Assembly (NCBI RefSeq): GCF_018223745.1
Contig: NZ_CP073653.1
Location: forward strand, 3,620,001 to 3,684,000
DNA from: Clostridium beijerinckii
GTDB taxonomy: Bacteria; Bacillota; Clostridia; Clostridiales; Clostridiaceae
DNA: 64,000 bases
Reading direction: 5' to 3'
Positions 45,938-54,985 of this stretch are shown here, piece after piece. The notes below the pieces were generated by a model. It was not told where the DNA came from, searched no databases, and saw nothing but the letters and a program-made list of their open reading frames with translations. Positions within the stretch are counted from its first letter, which is position 1; the number at the start of each line of letters is the position of its first letter. The translations under genes were made by a program, and so were the position numbers.

Positions 45938-46255
45938 GCCGAAATTATAAATATTTTGATTCCGAAAAGCTATGAAAATGTCGCTGAAGGTTCTAAGCAG
46001 CAGGTTGCATCCAGTTTAGCATGCTCCAACTTTCATAGGGAAGCTCGACTCATTACATTCGCTGAGGAAGTTCGAGAACCCAAAATAAAATTTTGGACTC
46101 TCACTTCACAAGCTAAACTGGAACAACCTACCGCTAAGAACCTTTAACAGCTCATTTTCAAATGTTTTCTCCACAAATATATTTATAATTTCTGGTAAAG
46201 ATAAGACCTTAAAGTTCCAGCAAATTTGCAAGTATATTTATCTAACGAGTTTAAT
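45938..46255. repeat. Large palindromic repeat, family B copy 2, carrying an insert
   Basis: Inverted relative to 24588-24870. Shared blocks include CGAAAAGCTATGAAAATGTC, GCTGAAGGTTCTAAGCAGCA, GGTTGCATCCAGTTTAGCAT and the return arm AACAACCTACCGCTAAGAAC. At the tip, where copy 1 has TTTCAGTTTGACAAGC, this copy has about 70 bp of family E sequence between TTTCA and CACAAGC. Confidence 0.75.
46035..46106. repeat. Family E repeat nested in a family B tip
   Basis: Starts AGGGAAGCTCGACTCATTAC, contains ATTCGCTGAGGAAGTTCGAG and a palindrome CCAAAATAAAATTTTGG, and ends ACTCTCACTT. It is related to 7258-7335, 17118-17240 and 29462-29512. Confidence 0.65.
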
Positions 46256-46267
46256 CCTTAAGCTGTT

Positions 46268-46381
46268 TATATATATGGTTCCTCAATGATATTCAAACTT
46301 ATGAAATTTCAATATCGCTGTTATTCAGGAAATTGAAACAGTTGACATGTATTATTATCAATATGGAACCCTATATAGATG
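46268..46381. repeat. Palindromic repeat, family C copy 2
   Basis: From TATATATATGGTTCC to AACCCTATATAGAT, collinear with 43041-43154 with few differences. Same orientation as copy 1. Confidence 0.78.
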
Positions 46382-46384
46382 CCC

Positions 46385-46540
46385 ACTTTAAATCTAAATT
46401 TATGTAGTAACTTATCAAAATCATAAATATTTTGATTACAAAAACTATCAAACATATCCAAACTAAAAATAAGACTTATGCTTTTGTAAAATATGAGAAC
46501 TTGCCTTTGAGGCTAGCATCTTGGGTGCAACTAATGAGCT
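46385..46540. repeat. Degenerate family B/D remnant
   Basis: Contains a family B-like end (CACTTTAAATCTAAATTTATG ... ATCATAAATATTTTGATT) and then a family D-like half tip (GAGGCTAGCATCTTGGGTGC). The order fits a damaged or chimeric element lacking most of its arms. Confidence 0.5.
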
Positions 46541-46560
46541 TCTCTCCTTTTTTATTTTTT

Positions 46561-46598
46561 GAAAAAAAACACATCATCCGTTTAGAATAATGTGTTTT
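46561..46598 (-). terminator. Terminator of the methyltransferase gene
   Basis: AAAACACAT (46566-46574) pairs with ATGTGTTTT (46590-46598); on the minus strand a T run follows. Confidence 0.7.
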
Positions 46599-46654
46599 AG
46601 ATTTGATGCATAATTCAATAAAATAACGTATTAATTATTTCTTGAATTTCACTT

Positions 46655-47569
46655 TTATTTTTTTACTGCTAAGCAATAATTAACATTATCAAATGCTCTT
46701 ATAGGATGTTCTGGATTCGCTTGATTATATTTTTTAAAATACTGCTCCGTTATTTCATCTGGTGTTAAATGTTCATAAATTAAGAAATCACTATCAGACA
46801 ATAGTTTTTCCAACTCTAAATAAGAATAACTTGCAAGCATTTTTTCATTTGTTGCATTAGCTAGTGCAATTTGCTTTTTAACTCTTTCGCCTGCCTTAGA
46901 AGTATATGTGTTTTCATCTTGATAATCAAAAACAATGCTACTACCTTTCGGCACAATGGTTGAAATAGTATTAATTGCATATGCAAAATCTTTCTTAGTT
47001 AAATAGTAATTCAAGCCAAGTAAACTACAAAAACTTATTTTACTTTGCTCAAATTGAGAGCATTTAATTATGTTTCTTTCCCAATTCTTTTCTGTAAAGT
47101 CAATAGATATATAGTGTAAATTCGGAGGTATTTCTTTCATTACTTTTTGAATACGCTTTTGCTTATCTTCACCAGTTAAAGGATGGTCAAGTTCAAATAT
47201 CTGAATATTTCTTGCCCAGTCAGGCTGACGATATGCAAAGGTGTCATACCCAGCGGCAAAAATCAAATATTGTTTTGCACCAATTTTTACGGCATTTTCA
47301 AGTGATTTTTCTGTAAATGCTGCTCTACCAATTGGAGTTGGAGATAACTGATTGTCAACGATAAAGCGTAACGCTTCATCTTGTGTACCATCAAATGATG
47401 GGTTGAAAAATTTAATTCCTTTTGACATATTACTTGAAATTTGTTCATATTCATTTTGAGTTAGAATATCCTTTGCTAAGTAATCATCAAAAACTTTCTC
47501 TTTGTTTTTAACAGAATGATACGCTCTTGAAAACGCACTAATCAATGCAGTCATACTTTTTTGTTCCAT
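46655..47569 (-). CDS. SAM-dependent methyltransferase (leucine carboxyl methyltransferase family)
   Basis: A 304-residue class I methyltransferase of the LCM/PPM1-like family often found in bacterial secondary metabolism. It shows the SAM motif 'GAKQYLIFAAGYDTFAYRQP', the acidic 'IFELDHPLTGEDKQKR', 'LHYISIDFTEKNWERNI' and the late motif 'SIVFDYQDENTY'. The ATG at 47569 follows GAGGTG; the longer frame adds an unsupported 14 residues. It stands alone; its substrate, possibly a carboxyl or hydroxyl group on a small molecule, is unknown. Confidence 0.85.
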   Translation of the reverse strand: MEQKSMTALISAFSRAYHSVKNKEKVFDDYLAKDILTQNEYEQISSNMSKGIKFFNPSFDGTQDEALRFIVDNQLSPTPIGRAAFTEKSLENAVKIGAKQYLIFAAGYDTFAYRQPDWARNIQIFELDHPLTGEDKQKRIQKVMKEIPPNLHYISIDFTEKNWERNIIKCSQFEQSKISFCSLLGLNYYLTKKDFAYAINTISTIVPKGSSIVFDYQDENTYTSKAGERVKKQIALANATNEKMLASYSYLELEKLLSDSDFLIYEHLTPDEITEQYFKKYNQANPEHPIRAFDNVNYCLAVKK

Positions 47570-47621
47570 AAAATTATCACCTCTAATAATTAATACCAAT
47601 TCACCAACCAAATTACAAGTA

Positions 47622-47650
47622 TTGACATTTTTATTGTTTTATGGTATTAT
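47622..47650 (+). promoter_or_regulatory. Consensus-like sigma-A promoter
   Basis: TTGACA (47622-47627), a 17 bp spacer, TATTAT (47645-47650). It points right, where no gene follows; the next feature is a terminator at 47681. Confidence 0.65.
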
Positions 47651-47656
47651 AAATAT

Positions 47657-47706
47657 AGTAAAGATAAACAATTTACAAAACGTCACATTTATAGTGGCGT
47701 TTTTTT
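47657..47706 (+). ncRNA. Candidate small RNA of about 50 nt
   Basis: Transcription from the promoter above would start near 47657 and end at an intrinsic terminator (CGTCAC/GTGGCG stem, 47681-47699, then TTTTTTT). It encodes no peptide. It could be a true sRNA or the leftover leader of a lost gene. The rest of 47707-47999 shows nothing. Confidence 0.4.
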
Positions 47707-47999
47707 AATGTATTCATATATAAAAATATTTTTCTAAATTCAAAATTACAGCTAAAATTCCTTTAATATTTTTAGAATTATTATGAAGAATTATTTTTGC
47801 AATATATTTGTTTAATTTTTTCTGGATTAATTGTATTATCATTAGACTGTTGAATAAATACTAAGGAGATCTAGTGGCGTCAGCTTTACTGTGAAAAAAC
47901 ATAAAAAAATAAGGTAAGATATAAATTTTACTTATAAAAATAGAGTAGCTTTTGCACTACCCTACAAAACTATTTATTTTTTTGATTTATTATTTATGG

Positions 48000-49142
48000 C
48001 TAAGCACTTACTATGATTTTGCTTGCACTTACACCAGAATTAATTAAAATCTGTTTTAATGTTTGACTCTTTACATAAAATGTAGCATTTGTACAATCAT
48101 AGAATGGATTAATTCCTATACCATTAGGCATTTTTTGGTGAGTTGCTATGCTTGTTACACTATCTGGAATAGTTATGCTGGTTAAATTTGTGCAGCCTTC
48201 AAATGCACTTCTTTGTATACTTGTTACACCATTTGGTATTACTATGCTTGTTAAACTACTACAACCTTGAAATTCATTCTCGTTTATGATTGTTATACCA
48301 TTTGGTATTGTTATGCTACTTAAACTGCTACAACCACTAAATGCACTATAGCCTATGCTTTTTACACTATCCGGAATTGTTATGTTTGTTAAATTAATAC
48401 AATTCCTAAATATAGCATCCCCCATATTTGTTACACTATTTGGAATGGTTAAAGTCGTTAAACCACTACATCCAGCAAATGACTGAGGCCCAATAGACTC
48501 CACACTATTTGGAATAATTATGCTTTTTAAACTCTTACACCCACTAAAGGCGTATTCATTTATAATTTTCACACTATCTGGAATAGTTATACTTTGTAAA
48601 TTACTACATCCATTAAATGCATATCTATCTATACGTTTTACACTACTTGGAATATCTACGTGTGTTAAGTTACTGCAATTCATACATACTATAGATTCTA
48701 TACCTGTTGTACTGTCTGGTATTGTTATGCTTGTTAAGTTTTTGCAGGTAGATGCCGATGTAAATCTTATACGTTTTACCTCAGTACCATCAATTTTATT
48801 TGGTATCACGACTGAGCTATCAGAACCGGTATATTCTACTATTGTTCCAGTTGATTTATCAAATTTAAAGTTTCCGCTTGTTGTAAGTTCTGTCCATGCA
48901 CCGCTTTCATTTAGATAACACCCATCAATTGTTGTATCTTTAGCCATGTAGCCTTTAGAATCAAAATAATACCATTTAGAATTAATTAGCCTCCAGCCTG
49001 TAGCCCATGAACTTCCTTCTGTATACCACCAGCCTCTAGGATCGCTCTTCCACTCTGCACTCGCTCCTATTGGGTTTAGTGCTAATAACGAAGCTACACA
49101 TAATGAACTCGCTATTACTTTTATTAGTCTCAAACTTTTCAT
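48000..49142 (-). CDS. BspA-like leucine-rich-repeat surface protein
   Basis: A 380-residue secreted protein. The signal peptide (1-29) ends 'GASA'. One to two aromatic choline-binding-like repeats follow ('WATGWRLINSKWYYFDSKGY'), then about ten LRR_5 repeats of 23 residues from about 105 to 355 ('FSGCSSLSSITIPNG' type). These are treponemal/BspA-type repeats used for binding host or polymer surfaces. The repeats can recombine, so copy number may vary between strains. The gene stands alone, convergent on an empty region. Confidence 0.9.
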   Translation of the reverse strand: MKSLRLIKVIASSLCVASLLALNPIGASAEWKSDPRGWWYTEGSSWATGWRLINSKWYYFDSKGYMAKDTTIDGCYLNESGAWTELTTSGNFKFDKSTGTIVEYTGSDSSVVIPNKIDGTEVKRIRFTSASTCKNLTSITIPDSTTGIESIVCMNCSNLTHVDIPSSVKRIDRYAFNGCSNLQSITIPDSVKIINEYAFSGCKSLKSIIIPNSVESIGPQSFAGCSGLTTLTIPNSVTNMGDAIFRNCINLTNITIPDSVKSIGYSAFSGCSSLSSITIPNGITIINENEFQGCSSLTSIVIPNGVTSIQRSAFEGCTNLTSITIPDSVTSIATHQKMPNGIGINPFYDCTNATFYVKSQTLKQILINSGVSASKIIVSA

Positions 49143-49286
49143 TCTTTACCCCCCTATGTAATTTATCGTATTTAATGGAACAATATATAATTATATCATA
49201 TTTATGGCAATATTTTCATTATTTATTCTACAAACGATTGAAAATTGATCAATAAAAGACGTATTTTAGTGTTATAACACATAAAA

Positions 49287-49324
49287 AAAATCGTATTATT
49301 CAATCTCTTGAATAATACGATTTT
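49287..49324. terminator. Bidirectional terminator
   Basis: A perfect 16 bp stem AAAATCGTATTATTCA (49287-49302) with its complement (49309-49324) and a 6-nt loop; A and T tails on each side. It ends the minus-strand pair at 49468-50699. Confidence 0.8.
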
Positions 49325-49467
49325 ACAATTTGCTATTTATTTTTATTGATTCATGATATAAGAACATTACAAATTACCTCAACGATAAATTGGAATTTAT
49401 CTAACTAATTAATATCTATATCACTACATTAATAAAGCACATTTATATATCTAAATTTAATTGAATT

Positions 49468-49752
49468 TTAATCTACATTTTTATTATCATTATCAAAATT
49501 ATTAGATTTATCAAAAGAATAGAATCTGTAATACATTTTTCCAAAGTTTCTTCCTGTTAATAATTCAAATAGCTTACCTAAAAATAAACCTAAGATAATT
49601 CCAGGCGCCACACTTGAAACATATGCAAAAATTTCTATTCTGCTATTACTATTTTCACAAAGCATGAGAACTGCCATAGCAAGAAAAATCTGTGTTATCA
49701 AAATACAAATAACAACTAAAACAAGAGTAAGTATAATTTTTTCTGTTTTCAT
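49468..49752 (-). CDS. Small two-helix membrane protein
   Basis: 94 residues with two membrane segments (about 6-30 and 40-62) and a charged Asn-rich tail. The ATG at 49752 follows GAGGTG. Directly downstream of the MarR-GNAT gene (50 bp), so probably co-transcribed. No family recognised. Confidence 0.65.
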   Translation of the reverse strand: MKTEKIILTLVLVVICILITQIFLAMAVLMLCENSNSRIEIFAYVSSVAPGIILGLFLGKLFELLTGRNFGKMYYRFYSFDKSNNFDNDNKNVD

Positions 49753-49802
49753 ATAAAACACCTCTATTCTTATTTTTATTCTATTTCCAATAATTTTATA
49801 AG

Positions 49803-50699
49803 TTAGATATAACTTTTCAAATGTTCATCAAACAATTCTTTATTTAATACTATTGGTGTTATGGGCTCGCCATAAAAATCTTCTGTTTCTCCAATAACTT
49901 TGCATCCAAATTTTATTAGCATATTTACGGTTACTTCTCTTGCTTCAATATATAACTCGTCCGTATATTGTCTAAAAATCTCTTTTAATGAATGGATAGC
50001 CATTTTTTGACCAAGACCTAAACCTCGCAGTCTCTTATCAATAGCAAATCTTCCCCATTTCCATTTATCTTTTTCTTTCCATGTTGCAACAACCCCAATA
50101 ACGTCTTCACCTACTCTTGCACACCACCAGATTGGTTTTAAATTAGCATCAATTGCAATCGATTCTACTGGGATACCCTGCTCATTAAAAAATACTTCTG
50201 TTGCTAATTTTATTGCATCATCCATATAATTTTCTGAAATTTTTTCAATCAAAATTCTAGAATCATTCTTTTTAAGATTGTTTTTTAATGCAAGAATACG
50301 AAATACTTTAAATGCCCTAACAATATTGTCTATATCCTCGCTATCTCCTAAATCTAAAATTTCATTCATAAATGTATTTGCTTTATAATCCCCATCATTA
50401 ATAGTTGTCAAACCCAATGGTAAAAGGCAAATATCTCTCATTCTCTTATCACTTTCAGACTTTTTCAATTCTAAGTAATTTTTTGCTTCCATATTACTAA
50501 CTATTCTACTAAGTGAAGCCTTATCAATACCCAGGTTTATCAACAATTCATTAAAAGGAGTCTTTCCGTTTTGCCTTAGGTAGTTTAATATGTGTGCTTG
50601 TGCAAGTGTCAAGCCTGAATTAAAGCAATTGTAATTTAATAAACCCAATTCTCTTACAATTAATCTTATCTCTTTTCTAATTACTTCCTCTTTATTCAT
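49803..50699 (-). CDS. MarR-type regulator fused to a GNAT acetyltransferase
   Basis: 298 residues with two domains. The N-terminal MarR winged HTH (1-140) has 'LAQAHILNYLRQNGKTPFNE' and 'DKASLSRIVSNMEAKNYLEL'. The C-terminal GNAT domain (150-298) has the acetyl-CoA loop 'FAIDKRLRGLGLGQKMAIHS'. Such helix-turn-helix/GNAT fusions are known in bacteria and may link regulation to acetylation of a metabolite. GGAGG precedes the ATG. It is first in a two-gene unit. Confidence 0.9.
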   Translation of the reverse strand: MNKEEVIRKEIRLIVRELGLLNYNCFNSGLTLAQAHILNYLRQNGKTPFNELLINLGIDKASLSRIVSNMEAKNYLELKKSESDKRMRDICLLPLGLTTINDGDYKANTFMNEILDLGDSEDIDNIVRAFKVFRILALKNNLKKNDSRILIEKISENYMDDAIKLATEVFFNEQGIPVESIAIDANLKPIWWCARVGEDVIGVVATWKEKDKWKWGRFAIDKRLRGLGLGQKMAIHSLKEIFRQYTDELYIEAREVTVNMLIKFGCKVIGETEDFYGEPITPIVLNKELFDEHLKSYI

Positions 50700-50844
50700 A
50701 CCGCGCCTCCAAATTAATTGATATTATCAACTATATTATCTCGTTTTTATTTTTTTGTCAAGTCGACTTTCAAAAATGGGTATGCACCGAGAAATTATAA
50801 TTTGTCTACTACACAATCTACTATTGTGTAGAACTGTACATAAA

Positions 50845-50885
50845 AATATCACATTATCTATCGATTACTATGATAATGTGATATT
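50845..50885 (-). terminator. Terminator of the nitroreductase gene
   Basis: AATATCACATTATC pairs with GATAATGTGATATT (50845-50858 with 50872-50885); TTTTATG follows on the minus strand. Confidence 0.75.
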
Positions 50886-50924
50886 TAAATACGTTATTAA
50901 ATTTTAAACAATACATAAATCTTT

Positions 50925-51488
50925 TTAATCAAAAATAATTCTATTTTCTTTCCTTGACTGTGGTTTACCATTTTTAGATATGTAACCAAGAGGAATGATA
51001 CTATGACATTTATAAGTACTATCTAATCCCCATTTTTCCTTACTTTTCTTACCTAATTCAGTTTCAAATGTTTTTTCTCCTCTTGAAATACAAACAGAAC
51101 CAATATTTATTTCTGCTGCTTCAAGCATAATATTTTGACTTGCAACACAACAGTCATGAATTGCATAAGGATAATTATCTGGTGCGAATAAATAAATTAC
51201 TACAGGAGCTTTATAAAAAGCACTTTTAATACTATCATCATCAGCAATACTTCCACTTGATTTATCGTTTCTCCTTGCAGCTCCGAAAAGTTCTCTATTT
51301 ATCTTTCCCAATTCATCATTTAATCTCTTATCTTGAACTACAACAAATTTTACCGCTTGTAGATTTCCTGCACACGGCGCCCATAAACCAGCCTCTAAAA
51401 TTTTCTCTAACTCTTCTTTTTTTATCTGTTCTTCTTTAAAAAATCTTATAGATCTTCTTTCTTTTATAACTTCTAAAACTGTCTTCAT
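50925..51488 (-). CDS. Nitroreductase family protein
   Basis: A 187-residue FMN-dependent nitroreductase-like oxidoreductase. FMN-binding segments are at the N-terminus ('IKERRSIRFFKEE') and 'LWAPCAGNLQAVKFVVVQDK'; the C-terminal 'AAEINIGSVCISRG' is typical. GAAGGAG precedes the ATG. It acts in the cytoplasm on nitro or quinone compounds; the substrate is unknown. The gap 51489-51925 holds no other gene. Confidence 0.9.
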   Translation of the reverse strand: MKTVLEVIKERRSIRFFKEEQIKKEELEKILEAGLWAPCAGNLQAVKFVVVQDKRLNDELGKINRELFGAARRNDKSSGSIADDDSIKSAFYKAPVVIYLFAPDNYPYAIHDCCVASQNIMLEAAEINIGSVCISRGEKTFETELGKKSKEKWGLDSTYKCHSIIPLGYISKNGKPQSRKENRIIFD

Positions 51489-51925
51489 ATAATATCAGCT
51501 CCTTCATCAAACTATTATATAAAAACTTTTTTTATATGTACAGTACGCACAAAAAAGTCTCTATAATCGCTCTTTATACAAATGTCCCCATTGCTTCACT
51601 GTTTCGCTTTGGTCCATCTATCAAATCTCTTATAATTAATAGTTTCCACTTACTGCCCAATATCTGTACAGTTGTGGCAACATCACAAACAGGCATATCT
51701 TATTTCTTTATCATAACCTTAACCTTCATAATATCTATTAAACAAACTTTCTTTTCTTTAATAAATATTATAACAGATTTTTAAATATCACATTATTCAA
51801 TTTTCAAAGAACATATTTTATTTACTTCACCAAATCTACATTATGCATATTTATTTAATAATTCCACATGATAAATTTAATTGCTTACTTGTATAACACT
51901 CGAATTGTGAAAGGTGGCTACTCAA

Positions 51926-52039
51926 ATGGAACAATCTATACGCTTTGAGCCAAACTCCTTGCAATATGTATTAAATCCTATGCAATATGGTTATAAAGTC
52001 ATAATAGCTGGTAGTGGTCAATTATCTTTTACATCTTAA
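51926..52039 (+). CDS. Possible 37-residue peptide
   Basis: ATG at 51926 with AAAGGTGG upstream; encodes MEQSIRFEPNSLQYVLNPMQ and 17 more residues. No similarity recognised. A terminator at 52233 is the next feature on this strand. Possible small protein or leader; could also be chance. Confidence 0.3.
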   Translation: MEQSIRFEPNSLQYVLNPMQYGYKVIIAGSGQLSFTS

Positions 52040-52232
52040 ATTTCAAAATTTCCAAACTACTAACATATTAGTTTGAATTGAATTGTTTGAATACTTATTT
52101 AAAAATTATATTAATATTTTTAATTATATGAATTTAACCTTCATATAATTAAAGGAAACCTCTTGCTCGTTATTTTGATCTTTTAGTTGCTCTTTATTTA
52201 TAAGTCTTTACACTTTTGTTCATTATTTTTTG

Positions 52233-52260
52233 AGCTCCCTATTTTTAGGGAGCTTTTATT
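52233..52260 (+). terminator. Intrinsic terminator
   Basis: AGCTCCCT (52233-52240) with AGGGAGCT (52247-52254), followed by TTTATT. First of three terminator-like hairpins in a 900 bp stretch without a clear gene. Confidence 0.65.
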
Positions 52261-52440
52261 ATTTTTATCATGAATAATTTCATAAAATACTCATAAACTA
52301 AGAATGTCTCCATAATCAGATCAGTACTCCATTTTCAATCCATTTAATGTGGGAATATGATATTTTAATTACGTATTATTTAAGATATATTAACGTATAA
52401 TATAAATACCCCGCAAATATTAATTATCACATACATATAC

Positions 52441-52464
52441 GCCCCTTTATTGGGGCATTTTTTG
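52441..52464 (+). terminator. Intrinsic terminator
   Basis: GCCCC (52441-52445) with GGGGC (52452-52456), then ATTTTTTG. Preceded by TATAATAT near 52397, so a short transcript could end here. Confidence 0.6.
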
Positions 52465-52500
52465 TACCTATTATTTTAAGTATTGTGCAGTACTTAAATA

Positions 52501-52560
52501 AAAAAATACCGCAAATTCATTTTTATTGAATAATGCGGTATTTCTTCTATTTTTTATTTT
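52501..52560 (+). terminator. Terminator-like hairpin
   Basis: AAATACCGCA (52504-52513) with TGCGGTATTT (52534-52543), then CTTCTATTTTTTA. It also fits the minus strand. Confidence 0.55.
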
Positions 52561-52734
52561 TATTACTCCATAAATAATGTAATCAGGACATGACTATCTA
52601 AATATATTTATTTATTTTCTAACCATTCTTGAAAACTAAATGCTAATTCTTGCATTTCATTAATAAATCTACATTACTTTCATGCAGAACTCAAAAAAAA
52701 TAAGCATAGAATATTCTATACTTATCTTTAAAAA

Positions 52735-52890
52735 TTTTCAGTTAAAAGTTCTTAATTGTAGGTTGTTTAACTAATGCTTGTCACAATGAAATTTGGAGCA
52801 AGCATTAGTGATGAAACCTGAAATTTAGTACTTCCAGCAATATTTCCATAGTCCTTGGAAATAACACTATTTCTGCTTTTTGAGATTCAC
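52735..52890. repeat. Palindromic repeat, family B copy 3
   Basis: Diverged from 24588-24870 but collinear: GTTAAAAGTTCTTAATTGTA, GGTTGTTTAACTAATGCTTG, tip GCTTGTCACAATGAAATTTG followed by GAGCAAGC, and TATTTCCATAGTCCTTGGAA. It lies about 15 bp after the symporter stop codon, so it may act as its terminator. Confidence 0.65.
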
Positions 52891-52904
52891 ATGTTTCTAT
52901 GTGA

Positions 52905-54170
52905 TTAAGCTGCTTTTTTGATAACGTTCAAATATTTCTTTCCTTTTTCTGTATCATATTTCCCTTCCCACTTAGAAATAACGATAACAGCTAATGAGTT
53001 TCCAATTATATTAACAACAGTTCTTGCCATATCAACAATACGATCTATTCCTGCAATGAAAGCTACCCCTTCTACAGGTATACCTACAGAACCAACGGTT
53101 GCTAATAAAACAACAAAGGATGCCCCTGGAACTCCAGCCATACCTTTTGATGTAACCATTAGTACAAATACTAAATTTATTTGCGTAGCAATTGGCAGAT
53201 TTATCCCATATATTTGCGCGATAAAAAGTGCTGCAATCGCCTGATATAAGGTAGATCCATCTAAGTTAAATGAATACCCCGTTGGAATAACAAAAGATGT
53301 AATAGCTTTCGGACAGCCATACTTTTCCATCTTCTCCATAAGTTTTGGTAAAACTGCTTCAGAACTTGCTGTAGTGTACGCGAGGATAATTTCATCTTTT
53401 AAAATCTTCATAAGTGATATAATGCTTGAACCACACATCTTACCTATCAAGCCAAATATAACAAATATGAAGAAAATCATAGCTACATAAACACTAATAA
53501 CTAATTTACCTAATGGAATCAATGAAGCTACTCCAAATTTAGAAACTGTTACACCAATTAATCCAAATACTCCAAGTGGTGCAAGTTTCATAATTTGATT
53601 AGTTACCCAAAACATTGAATCAGCCACACCTTGACAAAAAGCAAGAACAGGCTTTCCTTTTTCTCCAATTGCAGCAACACCTAAACCAAACATAACTGAA
53701 AAGAATATAACTGCAAGTAAATCACCTTTTGAAAGAGATTCAAAGATATTTGTTGGAACAATATTTAAAAATGTATCTGCAAAACCATGGCTAGATACAG
53801 TTTCAGCTGTATTCATATATTTTTCGATACTAACTGACGAAAGTTGTTGAATATTAATTCCACTTCCTGGATGAGCCACATTGGCTACAACTAGTCCTAT
53901 TACAATGGCAACTGTAGTTACTATTTCAAAATACAGTATAGTTTTTCCTCCTATTTTTCCTACCTGCTTAATATCGCCTACACCAGCAACACCAACAACA
54001 AGTGATGAAAATACTATAGGAACAACTATCATTTTGATTAGTCTGATGAATATATCTCCAATAGGCTGTAAGTATGATGCTACAACTGGATTGCCATAAA
54101 AAGCAGCTCCTATTGCAATACCTAGCACAAGCCCTAGAAGAATTTGAAATGCTAATCCTAATTTTTTCAT
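52905..54170 (-). CDS. Dicarboxylate/amino acid:cation symporter (SDF family)
   Basis: A 421-residue DAACS transporter related to GltP/DctA. About eight membrane helices plus re-entrant loops. Conserved motifs are 'SSEAVLPKLMEKMEKYG' (HP1 serine region), 'GYSFNLDGSTLYQ', 'MVTSKGMAGVPGASFVVLLA' (HP2) and 'IDRIVDMARTVVNIIGN', which carry the substrate and Na/H sites. GGGGG precedes the ATG. 3' to aspA on the same strand, so aspartate or fumarate/malate uptake is likely. Confidence 0.93.
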   Translation of the reverse strand: MKKLGLAFQILLGLVLGIAIGAAFYGNPVVASYLQPIGDIFIRLIKMIVVPIVFSSLVVGVAGVGDIKQVGKIGGKTILYFEIVTTVAIVIGLVVANVAHPGSGINIQQLSSVSIEKYMNTAETVSSHGFADTFLNIVPTNIFESLSKGDLLAVIFFSVMFGLGVAAIGEKGKPVLAFCQGVADSMFWVTNQIMKLAPLGVFGLIGVTVSKFGVASLIPLGKLVISVYVAMIFFIFVIFGLIGKMCGSSIISLMKILKDEIILAYTTASSEAVLPKLMEKMEKYGCPKAITSFVIPTGYSFNLDGSTLYQAIAALFIAQIYGINLPIATQINLVFVLMVTSKGMAGVPGASFVVLLATVGSVGIPVEGVAFIAGIDRIVDMARTVVNIIGNSLAVIVISKWEGKYDTEKGKKYLNVIKKAA

Positions 54171-54724
54171 TTTAATATCCCCCTTCTAAAATGCTGCAAC
54201 TTAGAATTTTCTCGTTTCAAAAACTTACTACAGAGAATATATTTGATAAAACCTTATAAGTATTTAAAAAGACAAAATTCCAAATTTAAACATACTTAAT
54301 AAAAAAACAATAGATTTTCATTAAAAAAATAATGTTATTTTACTAAATTTCTTATTGCTTTTATAATCAAGCGCTGACATAATGTCTCACTTTTGAAAAT
54401 TTATACAAGAAAATTCAATTTCCGCATGTATTATAACACAAAAAATCATTTATTCTTATGTTTTTAAAATTCTGAATAATCAAAAAAATCCAGTTTAGGC
54501 TTATTAAAATATTCGTTAGTGCGACTTTTATAAATTAAATTTATTATAATTCCAACTCAAATAATATACGTTAAACCCTCTATTTTAGTGCCTTAAGTAC
54601 ATATTACAAGATGCTTTCTTGTAATATAGCATCTATTTCAAACATCTTTATATGAATTAGAAAAAATTTTTTCATGTCAATTAATTAATATGGAGTTTAC
54701 CATGTGCCAAGAGCATAAAAATAA

Positions 54725-54765
54725 GGAGTGATATGAGATTAAAATTATGAATCTCATATCACTCC
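54725..54765 (-). terminator. Terminator between aspA and the symporter gene
   Basis: A perfect 16 bp stem GGAGTGATATGAGATT (54725-54740) with its complement (54750-54765); the minus strand continues with TTATTTTTAT. It ends aspA transcription and separates it from the symporter gene. The remaining gap to 54171 shows only smaller hairpins. Confidence 0.8.
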
Positions 54766-54819
54766 AAATGATTTTTCTTGCTATTTAATTATAAACTTAT
54801 TTACAAAATTTTATATTAT

Positions 54820-54970
54820 AGATAATCCAACTAATATGTTAAGTTATGCATACATCTCACCGAGATCATAAATATTGTGATTTCGAAAAGCCATGAAAAT
54901 ATTTATAACTTCTGACAAAGATGAGAACTTAAAGTTTTAGCAAATTGGTAAGTATGTTTATCTAATAAAT
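54820..54970. repeat. Internally deleted family B copy 4
   Basis: Matches the two ends of the copy at 45938-46255 (ATAAATATTGTGATTTCGAAAAGC then ATTTATAACTTCTGACAAAG and CAAATTGGTAAGTATGTTTA) but lacks the whole central hairpin. The left part, AGTTATGCATACATCTCACC, matches the start of family A. It lies 16 bp after the aspA stop. Confidence 0.6.
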
Positions 54971-54985
54971 ACCTTACTAGAAAGA

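Noticed and set aside
45956..46147. A 63-codon open frame rightward
   Set aside because: It lies wholly inside the palindromic family B/E repeat and has no ribosome binding site, so it is treated as repeat sequence, not a gene.
51536..51784. An 82-codon open frame upstream of the nitroreductase gene
   Set aside because: No ribosome binding site and hydrophobic AT-driven composition; the region is more likely the nitroreductase promoter.
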